Assembly (NCBI GenBank): GCA_029861795.1
Contig: JAOTYS010000314.1
Span: forward strand, 1-5,740
Reading direction: 5' to 3'
From: Gammaproteobacteria bacterium
GTDB lineage: Bacteria; Pseudomonadota; Gammaproteobacteria; Arenicellales; JAOTYS01
DNA: 5,740 nt
The notes beneath the pieces are model-generated. The model was not told where the DNA came from and did not search any database. It saw nothing but the letters and a program-made list of their open reading frames with translations. Both the position numbers and the translations under genes were made by a program. Shown here one piece after another: positions 1 to 5,740 of this stretch (position 1 is the first letter of the stretch; each line of letters opens with the position of its first letter).

Positions 1-1
1 A

Positions 2-502
2 CGCAACGAGGGTAAGGGCAGCTGGCTGCTCGGCTTAGTGTTTGATTACCCAATAGGCAATCGTGAAGCCAAGGCTCGCCACCGGAGAAATCAAGCGGAA
101 CTGAGGCAGGTGGGTGAACAACTTCGTACCACGCTAGAAACAGTCTCTCTGGAGCTTCAGATTTCTACAAGGGAGGTGAAAACCGCCTATCGTGAGATGG
201 TTGCCAAGCACGCGTCGATGGAGGCCACCGAATCCGAAGTGGACACCCTGGACGCGCGCCAAGCAGTGGACTTGGGTGAAGCGGAGGGCGGCACTGTCTA
301 TTTGCTAAGGCTCTTGGATGCGCAAGATCGACTGGCGGATGCTGAGCTTGAATTTCTAACTAGTCAAGTCACTTACAACGTCGCCTTGGCAAATCTCGAT
401 CGTGCAACGGGAACGCTCCTTCAAACTCATGAGATTATGCCTCAGCGGATCGAAGATGATGATGGTTTGCCGCGTTATCAGCTCACTGCAGGCATGGAGT
501 AG
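2..502 (+). CDS. TolC-family outer-membrane efflux protein, C-terminal part (5' end outside window)
   Basis: This is the last 166 residues of a TolC/OEP-type outer-membrane channel subunit. These proteins trimerise into a beta-barrel plus a periplasmic helical tunnel and form the exit duct of tripartite exporters. The frame is open from base 2 to the TAG at 500-502, and the residues before the GTG at 38 (GSWLLGLVFDYPIGNREAKA) already fit the family, so that GTG is not the start. The stretch LVFDYPIGNREAKAR is the typical family strand-turn that enters the second helical repeat. It is followed by a long charged, coiled-coil-like helix (about window residues 25-85) and the LLDAQDRLADAELEFLTSQV helix with its usual ending (YNVALANLDRATGTLL). 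The tail after that is short and acidic. It lies upstream of three adaptor-type genes in the same orientation, so it is probably their outer-membrane partner. The specific subfamily cannot be named from this fragment. Confidence 0.9.
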   Translation, partial: RNEGKGSWLLGLVFDYPIGNREAKARHRRNQAELRQVGEQLRTTLETVSLELQISTREVKTAYREMVAKHASMEATESEVDTLDARQAVDLGEAEGGTVYLLRLLDAQDRLADAELEFLTSQVTYNVALANLDRATGTLLQTHEIMPQRIEDDDGLPRYQLTAGME

Positions 503-656
503 GAGACTGGGTCAGGTTGACCCTGCAGGCACTGAAGCTTTATCGGGGGACACACAGGCAAGTAGTGGTTGGAGTTGGACGAGAGTGTCAGTCGAGGGCG
601 ATCGCAGCTAGGGCTATCCGATTCCCGAATGCTAGGTATTAAACTGGAAAAACATT
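503..656 (+). other. Intergenic gap between the TolC gene and the adaptor gene
   Basis: These 154 bases contain no convincing gene. They hold a perfect inverted repeat at 509-523 and a GCGATCGC octamer at 598-605. The stop TAG at 633-635 is in frame with the downstream adaptor gene and limits how far upstream that gene can start. TTGACC at 517-522 resembles a -35 box, but no good -10 box follows at the right distance, and it overlaps the inverted repeat. The gap is much longer than the other two (66 and 33 bases), so an internal promoter or an mRNA processing site here is possible but not shown. Confidence 0.6.
509..523. repeat. Perfect 6-bp inverted repeat (GGGTCA-3-TGACCC)
   Basis: GGGTCA at 509-514 and TGACCC at 518-523 are exact reverse complements separated by three bases, starting seven bases after the TolC stop codon. 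In RNA it would form a short GC-containing hairpin. In DNA it has the form of a dyad operator half-site pair. No T-run follows, so it is not a typical Rho-independent terminator. A 6-bp dyad can arise by chance, so its function is uncertain. Confidence 0.4.
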
Positions 657-1538
657 TTGTTTAGAAGCTTCTTTGTTCGTTTGTTATCGGGAGGACTGTT
701 TTTGTTCGGTCCGTCTGCCTCAATGTCGGTATCTGCTGGACAGGTTGTCGGTTTTGTCGAACCTTACAAGATCGTAAATGTTGCATTTCCAGAGACTGGC
801 GTGATTGCCGAGCTTCATGTGACCGAAGGCGACGTAACTAAAAAAGGCGAGGTTCTTGCAGTGTTAGATTATCGCGAATTGCGATCATCCCTGGCGATCG
901 CCAAAGCGCGCAAAGACGCTACCGCACAACTCGATGCAGCGCGTATAGATCAAGCGCAAAAACAAAACCGCCACGAACAGTTAAAGGCTCTTCAGCACAC
1001 CGGCAGCGCTCGCGACGATGAGGTGGCTAAAGCACTTGCAGAACAGGAGATCGCCGCTGCTGAGGTTCGAGCGGCTAAGGAACGTATACACATCGCGGAG
1101 CTTGAGTATGATCGTATCCTTACTCAGATTGAGCGTCGCAAATTGCGAAGTCCAATCGATGGCGTAGTCACTCAAATCGATAAAGAGGTGGGGGAATTAG
1201 TTGCTGGCGGCGAGTCTAGTGTCATTCAAATCGCCCAACTTGATCGCTTACAGGTGGTTTTGCATGTGGGGGAAGAGACACTGTCGACTATCAGTGCTGG
1301 TCAGATCATTTCGCTTCATTTGCCTTCACGAGGTGTAAAAGTTCCAGGGACCGTTGAGTTTGTTTCACCTCTGGTCGATGCAAAAAGCGGTACCGTTAAG
1401 ATAAAAGTGACGTTGGAGAATCGAGATGGTTCGATTCGGAGTGGATTGCGTGCAGCCTTGGTAGTGCGTGAATCTGTACAGCAGGCAGCCGACAGCACCA
1501 GCGCAATCACTCTAACGCCCATTGAGGGCGCGGACTAG
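657..1538 (+). CDS. Periplasmic adaptor (membrane fusion protein) of HlyD/RND type, TTG start
   Basis: This 293-residue periplasmic adaptor would link an inner-membrane component to TolC. The TTG start at 657 is chosen because an in-frame TAG lies at 633-635 and only this start gives a full signal peptide: basic Arg3/Arg8, hydrophobic LLSGGLFLFG, and a likely signal peptidase I cut after VSA (residue 27). No lipobox cysteine is seen. A GGA at 646-648 could act as a weak ribosome site. Domains in order are: first half of the lipoyl domain (about 29-72, with ETGVIAELHVTEGDVTKKGE); a charged alpha-helical hairpin (about 73-158); second lipoyl half (KLRSPIDGVVTQIDKEVGELV, about 160-190); then beta-barrel and membrane-proximal strands ending in a GLRAALVV motif. 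It is at the short end for this family. It is the only adaptor in the window with a long hairpin and no membrane anchor, so it is the best candidate to dock directly on TolC. Confidence 0.88.
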   Translation: MFRSFFVRLLSGGLFLFGPSASMSVSAGQVVGFVEPYKIVNVAFPETGVIAELHVTEGDVTKKGEVLAVLDYRELRSSLAIAKARKDATAQLDAARIDQAQKQNRHEQLKALQHTGSARDDEVAKALAEQEIAAAEVRAAKERIHIAELEYDRILTQIERRKLRSPIDGVVTQIDKEVGELVAGGESSVIQIAQLDRLQVVLHVGEETLSTISAGQIISLHLPSRGVKVPGTVEFVSPLVDAKSGTVKIKVTLENRDGSIRSGLRAALVVRESVQQAADSTSAITLTPIEGAD

Positions 1539-1604
1539 CCCGTTCCCGGTACCCGCGGCACAGAGCACCGAATAAATACGACCCTACGATACCGGTCGCA
1601 AAAG

Positions 1605-3623
1605 ATGACTGAGACAAATCAAACACGTGCTGCCAAGGTAACCCCGATTACCAAATCTGTATCTTCGGATATGAAGCACACCACGCTTCCACGGTTTGAT
1701 CTGCATGCGTTGTACACGCAGCTTCTAGATATCACGGAGGCAAGTATCGATAGGAACGAATTCCTGTTTAAAGTACTGCAACGGACTGTGGCAGTAACAA
1801 ATGCCTTGGGCGCCATTTTTTTCGTGCGCGACGAGTCGGGGGAACTCACACTTGGACCGCGTCTTTTTGGCGCCGAGATTCTTCAGCACTGTCCGGATAT
1901 CGCGCCCACCCTTGCAGTGCATGCGAAAGAATGTGCTCTAGCGACCATCGTGCGTGTCGAATCGGTAGGTAATTCGAGAAACCATCAGGCAATTCTCGTT
2001 CCCGTCGTTTGTAATGGGAGGGACAAGGAGGTCTTGTGTGTGGTGGCGTCCATAGATGCCCAAAGTATCCAACCGTTTGTGGCGATTGTTCAGCTGGTTG
2101 CAGGTTATATCAATCTTTGGGCTGTTAATCAGGCTAACAATGTCCTAAGTTGGGAAGCGGACACAGCCGCGACTCTCGTCGATCTCATCACATGCATTCA
2201 AGGATACTCTGATCTTGATCGTGCCACCTTAGCACTTGTCAATGAGCTAAAGCAGCACCTCGGTTGTGCTCGAGTTGCCATTGGCTTTAGCCACGGTGTC
2301 GGCGGTCGATGTCGCCTCAAGGCACTATCGGAAATTTCTGACTTTGATAAGCGTGCCGATTTGTCGAATCTGTTGGAGGCGGTGTTCTCCGAGGCGATTA
2401 CGGCCGAGGGATCCACGTGTTGGCCGGGCCGGGATGGGGAAGTGGTTGGCAGCGGTCTGGCGGCGCATAGCAAACTGCAAACAGTTACAGGTGCGGATAC
2501 CGTGATCTCGACATCGCTAGATAATTCTGCAGGTGAGCCGGTCGGAGCGATCGCGCTTTGGTGGGTGCAGACGTTGCCAAATGTAGAGCGGACACGTAAC
2601 GCGATCGATGCATTGTCAACGCCACTCGGCGTCTGCTTGGATCTAATTGCCCGTGCCCGCCCAGGCTTTTCTAGCAGACTGGGTCGCGTATTTGGTGGTT
2701 GGCGTGCTCTGGGGTTGGCCGCCACACTAACAATCTTTATCGGGTTAATGTTGTATCCAGTCGAGCACAGGATTTCAGCGAAAGCTGAACTGCAACCGGT
2801 TATCCAGCGGGTCGTGTCGGCGCCATTTGACGGTGTAGTCAAGCACACTCAAGTCGCGCCTGGGGATATCGTACAGGCAAAAAATGTTTTGGCGCGACTC
2901 GATGGCCGTGAGATCCAATGGCAGCTTCAGGGTTTGCGCGCGGATTATGATCGTGCCGCAAAACAGCACGATATCACTGTGGCTGAGGGGAGCACGTCTG
3001 GAGCACAAGTCGCACGCTTAGAAATGGAGAGAATCGAAGTTAAGATTCAACTTTTGGAGTATCAGGCCGCCAATCTCGACATTCGGAGCCCAATTGATGG
3101 CGTGTTAATTGGCCATGCGCTGGAGCGTAAGGAAGGCAGTCCCGTAAGCAAAGGTGATGCATTATTTGAGGTCGCGCCGTTGCAACAAATGGTCGCCGAA
3201 GTCGCGATCGCCGTAGAAGACATTTCATATGTGCAACCGGAGATGGAGCTCGATATTCGTCTAGATGCCTTTCCGGATCGCCAATGGCGAAAATCACTCG
3301 GTAAATTGCGGCCGCGCGCGGACGTACAGAACGGACAGAATGTGTTTTTGGCCGAGGTAGAGATGGCCAACGAGCAAGGGAAACTGCGGCCAGGTATGAA
3401 AGGAGACGTGCGTCTGATTGGTGATACACGCGCTCTAGGTTGGGTGTTATTTCATAGACCCTGGGAACGACTCGTGGGGTGGTTTGAGTTATCGCTTTTT
3501 GGCACGGAGCCCCGAGTACCAGGCGACTCAGCGTGGGAGCGTCCAACGACTCGGCTTGACGACTTGATAGGACGAATTTCACGCTTTTTTGGCGATGGCG
3601 CCGGAGATGACCAGCAGCCATAG
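1605..3623 (+). CDS. GAF-like domains fused to a membrane span and a HlyD-type periplasmic adaptor
   Basis: This 672-residue protein has a sensor-like cytoplasmic half and a periplasmic adaptor half. Residues about 35-165 and 195-345 look like two GAF-type modules. The second is the clearer one, with a helix, HLGCARVAIGF, and GEPVGAIALWW strands. GAF domains bind small ligands or mediate dimerisation, but no ligand can be predicted here. One membrane helix follows at 368-386 (ALGLAATLTIFIGLMLYPV), with basic residues before it, which places the N-terminus in the cytoplasm. The rest is HlyD-like: first lipoyl half at 391-434 (SAPFDGVVKHTQVAPGD), a short interrupted hairpin (437-492), second lipoyl half from IRSPIDGVLIG (493-503), beta-barrel strands, and an RPGMKGDVRLIG motif. 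The C-terminal tail after residue 608 (RALGWVLFHRPWERLVGWF) is aromatic and amphipathic. A start at Met23 (1671) is an alternative. It has no kinase or cyclase output domain. It lies 66 bases after the previous gene and is probably in the same operon. Confidence 0.83.
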   Translation: MTETNQTRAAKVTPITKSVSSDMKHTTLPRFDLHALYTQLLDITEASIDRNEFLFKVLQRTVAVTNALGAIFFVRDESGELTLGPRLFGAEILQHCPDIAPTLAVHAKECALATIVRVESVGNSRNHQAILVPVVCNGRDKEVLCVVASIDAQSIQPFVAIVQLVAGYINLWAVNQANNVLSWEADTAATLVDLITCIQGYSDLDRATLALVNELKQHLGCARVAIGFSHGVGGRCRLKALSEISDFDKRADLSNLLEAVFSEAITAEGSTCWPGRDGEVVGSGLAAHSKLQTVTGADTVISTSLDNSAGEPVGAIALWWVQTLPNVERTRNAIDALSTPLGVCLDLIARARPGFSSRLGRVFGGWRALGLAATLTIFIGLMLYPVEHRISAKAELQPVIQRVVSAPFDGVVKHTQVAPGDIVQAKNVLARLDGREIQWQLQGLRADYDRAAKQHDITVAEGSTSGAQVARLEMERIEVKIQLLEYQAANLDIRSPIDGVLIGHALERKEGSPVSKGDALFEVAPLQQMVAEVAIAVEDISYVQPEMELDIRLDAFPDRQWRKSLGKLRPRADVQNGQNVFLAEVEMANEQGKLRPGMKGDVRLIGDTRALGWVLFHRPWERLVGWFELSLFGTEPRVPGDSAWERPTTRLDDLIGRISRFFGDGAGDDQQP

Positions 3624-3656
3624 TCAGTACCAGCAAGTCAGAAATTGAATCTCCCA

Positions 3657-5740
3657 ATGCTCCGCGCCATCGACTTCCCCAAAACTCGTATGGACTTGGG
3701 CGTTCGTGAAATTGGCCATTTGCAGCCACGCCTCAGGGAGGATGTCACCTTCGCCAGTCAACGCTATGGTGGTGACGAATGCTATATCGTTGAAGATATA
3801 CTGCGTTCACGATACTACCGTATCGGCATCTCTGAATATCGCTTTATTTCTCTATTAGATGGAAACAGGACGATCGCTCAAGCGATCTCTGAGGTGGCCA
3901 TCATATTGGGACCAGATGCGTTGACCGAACGCGACGCCGCAGTCATTTGCCAATGGCTGATAGACACTCAGTTAGCTTGCACTGAGGAGAGTACAAGACC
4001 GGAGCGGTTAGTGGATGAAGTTGACAAAAGGCGTAGAGACCGGGCGGTAAGTCGATTCAACTTGTTATTTTTCAAGATTCCTCTCGTTAATCCTGATAGA
4101 GCTCTCTCACTTTTGTTGCCAGGCTTTCGAATCCTGTTGTCTCGATTCTTTTTTCTTGTCTGGGTAATCGTCGTCAGCTGCGGCCTCTACCACGTAGTCG
4201 CAAACTGGGAGCGCTTTACTGCAGAGTCCGCTGGAGTTTTAGCGGTAAACAATTGGTTGTGGCTGTTGCTGGTGTGGTCGGTGCTCAAGATCATTCATGA
4301 ATTCTTCCATGGATTGTTCTGCAAGAAATACGGTGGATCGGTCTATGAGGCAGGAATTATCTTGATTCTCTTCGCACCGATTGGCTACGTAGATGCGACA
4401 TCGTCGTGGCGCTTTACGTCAAAGTGGCAACGTATCTTCACCTCATCTGCTGGGATGTATATCGAGCTCTTCATTGCAGGTGCTGCGGCGTGGATTTGGG
4501 CAGACACATCGCCTGGCACTCTCAACCATTTGGCCTATAACGTCGTTCTCATAGCGAGTGTTAGTACGTTGCTGTTTAATGCCAATCCACTAATGAAATT
4601 CGATGGTTACTATATCTTTTCGGATCTAGTCGAGATCCCCAATCTTTATGGGGAAGGGCAGCAGTTTTTGAAGTATTTGGCGAGGAAGTATCTTTTGGGT
4701 GTGGGAGCGAAATTGCCACAAAGATCCTTTTGCGAGGCCATGATTATTAAAACCTATGGCGTAGCAGCATTGTTGTGGCGAGTTGTTGTGATCGTGACGT
4801 TGCTGATCATCGCCAATACATTGTTTTATGGAGCAGGGCTTGTGATTGCTGGCGTGTCGGCATCGGCATTGCTCGGTATACCAATGGTCCGATTCATCAA
4901 ATATCTTTTGTCGGGCAATAACTTAGAAAAACCATCGATTCGTCGTTTCGTCGTTATGTGTACTGTGCTTGTTCTGGGCTTGTATCTAGTCGTTGCTGAG
5001 TTGACTTGGTCTAGCCGGCTAACAGCGCCCGCCATTGTTGAGTTCTCCGATTTGACCCAGGTGCGGGTCGATAGTCCTGGGTTCGTAGAGCATATCGCGG
5101 TGACTGACGGTCAGTGGGTCTCAAAGGGTGATGTCCTGATCACATTGCGTAGCGATGAACTAGATGCCCAAGCTCAAGACCTGGCTTTGCGCTTGCAGCA
5201 ATTGGAACTTCGCAAGCGTAGTTATCTGCACGATGGAGATCTTGCTGCCGTGCAAATTATCGATGGCGAAGCGAACGCCGTGGCGGTGCAGCATCAAGAA
5301 ATCCTGAGGTTGTTGGCGGGTATGACTATTAGAGCGCCAACCGCCGGTCGGATCCTGACAGCGAGAATAAACGGTCTTCAGGATCGGTATCTTGCACGCG
5401 GGTATGAGGTAACGACGATCGCCCCTCATCGGAGCAAGACGCTACAGGTTTCGATTGATCAGCGCCACATCGATGAATTTCGCCATTGGGTTAATCACTC
5501 CGTCGATGTTCGGCTCAATAGTCGCCCAGATACGGCTGTGCAAGGTGTACTAACAGATATTCGGCCAAGAGCGTCCACTAACATCGAATACGGAGCTCTG
5601 GCCGCCGCCGGTGGCGGTCCCATACCGGTAACCGTCCGGCAATCAGAGCCGTCGCGGTCTACCGCTCATTATGAGTCGCAATATCGATTCATAGACCCGC
5701 GCTTTACGGCTGAGGTGGAGATGTCTGACGTGGTTGGATC
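3657..5740 (+). CDS. PqqD-like / M50 site-2-protease-type metalloprotease / HlyD-type adaptor fusion (3' end outside window)
   Basis: The frame is open from ATG 3657 to the window edge, giving 694 residues, and little of the protein is probably missing. Residues about 28-107 resemble PqqD-like peptide-binding domains (RLREDVTFASQRYGGDECYI, then FISLLDGNRTI and a helical end). A multi-span membrane core follows, with a first helix at about 159-181 and a further helix leading into HEFFH at 214-218. That is the HExxH zinc motif of peptidase family M50. The family block SSAGMYIELFIAG comes next, and then NANPLMKFDGYYIFSDL with Asp316 as the expected third zinc ligand, so the active site looks intact. 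More helices run to about residue 450. They are followed by a lipoyl first half (VDSPGFVEHIAVTDGQWVSK), a short hairpin (about 503-556), the second half IRAPTAGRIL (558-567) and barrel strands. The start is uncertain: TTG 3645 and ATG 3690 are in-frame alternatives, and none has a strong ribosome site. The gene begins 33 bases after the previous stop. It is likely an inner-membrane protein that combines proteolysis with a periplasmic adaptor role. Confidence 0.87.
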   Translation, partial: MLRAIDFPKTRMDLGVREIGHLQPRLREDVTFASQRYGGDECYIVEDILRSRYYRIGISEYRFISLLDGNRTIAQAISEVAIILGPDALTERDAAVICQWLIDTQLACTEESTRPERLVDEVDKRRRDRAVSRFNLLFFKIPLVNPDRALSLLLPGFRILLSRFFFLVWVIVVSCGLYHVVANWERFTAESAGVLAVNNWLWLLLVWSVLKIIHEFFHGLFCKKYGGSVYEAGIILILFAPIGYVDATSSWRFTSKWQRIFTSSAGMYIELFIAGAAAWIWADTSPGTLNHLAYNVVLIASVSTLLFNANPLMKFDGYYIFSDLVEIPNLYGEGQQFLKYLARKYLLGVGAKLPQRSFCEAMIIKTYGVAALLWRVVVIVTLLIIANTLFYGAGLVIAGVSASALLGIPMVRFIKYLLSGNNLEKPSIRRFVVMCTVLVLGLYLVVAELTWSSRLTAPAIVEFSDLTQVRVDSPGFVEHIAVTDGQWVSKGDVLITLRSDELDAQAQDLALRLQQLELRKRSYLHDGDLAAVQIIDGEANAVAVQHQEILRLLAGMTIRAPTAGRILTARINGLQDRYLARGYEVTTIAPHRSKTLQVSIDQRHIDEFRHWVNHSVDVRLNSRPDTAVQGVLTDIRPRASTNIEYGALAAAGGGPIPVTVRQSEPSRSTAHYESQYRFIDPRFTAEVEMSDVVG

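Noticed and set aside
517..546. Possible promoter with TTGACC as -35
   Set aside because: The sequence about 17-18 bases downstream (TATCGG) matches a -10 box poorly, and the -35-like bases are part of the inverted repeat.
402..611. Plus-strand open frame overlapping the TolC end and running into the gap
   Set aside because: Its first half is an out-of-frame reading of TolC. The rest has no domain, no signal and no ribosome site, so I do not call it a gene.
1539..1604. Terminator or promoter between the adaptor and GAF-adaptor genes
   Set aside because: There are short GC-rich partial palindromes around GGTACC but no stable hairpin with a T-run and no paired promoter boxes. The short spacing favours co-transcription.
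1816..1822. Run of seven T as a possible frameshift site
   Set aside because: The same frame gives a continuous GAF-like sequence on both sides (GAIFFVRDE), so no shift is needed and no alternative product is supported.
2198..2848. Minus-strand open frame of 216 residues
   Set aside because: It lies wholly inside the GAF-adaptor gene. Its sequence is rich in Arg, Ser, Pro and Thr with no recognisable domain, as expected for the complement of a real gene.
598..3211. Assigning the window to cyanobacteria because of GCGATCGC
   Set aside because: Three of the four copies are Ala-Ile-Ala codons, and nothing else in the window is specific to cyanobacteria. The motif alone cannot fix the lineage.
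3040..3729. Minus-strand open frame of 229 residues
   Set aside because: It spans the end of the GAF-adaptor gene and the start of the M50 gene, both of which have clear domains on the plus strand. Its own product is Arg-rich and unlike any family I recognise.

Overview
The window comes from a Gram-negative bacterium: it encodes the end of a TolC-type outer-membrane channel, a periplasmic adaptor with a signal peptide, and two large inner-membrane proteins that carry periplasmic adaptor domains. By eye the GC content is near 50% and the genes are closely packed on the plus strand. The lineage cannot be fixed from the sequence. A freshwater or marine proteobacterium or a planctomycete-like organism would fit, but that is only a guess.

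Layout, all on the plus strand: (1) 2-502, the C-terminal 166 residues of a TolC-family outer-membrane protein whose start lies before the window; (2) 503-656, a gap with a perfect 6-bp inverted repeat just after the TolC stop; (3) 657-1538, a secreted HlyD/RND-type periplasmic adaptor starting at TTG; (4) 1605-3623, a 672-residue protein with a cytoplasmic GAF-like region, one membrane span and a periplasmic HlyD-like adaptor; (5) 3657-5740, a reading frame open to the window edge that encodes a PqqD-like domain, an intact M50 (site-2-protease-type) membrane metalloprotease core and a HlyD-like adaptor domain. The last three genes are separated by 66 and 33 bases and probably form one operon, perhaps together with the TolC gene.

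The cluster looks like an export machine made from a TolC exit duct, a free adaptor with a long helical hairpin, and two membrane-anchored adaptors fused to a sensor-like module and to a protease. No ABC ATPase, RND pump or MFS pump is present in the window. A working hypothesis is that the M50 protein receives a peptide or protein through its PqqD-like domain, cleaves it in or at the membrane, and passes it to the adaptor/TolC duct, with the GAF protein adding cytoplasmic control. The individual domain calls are well supported. The joint function is inference.
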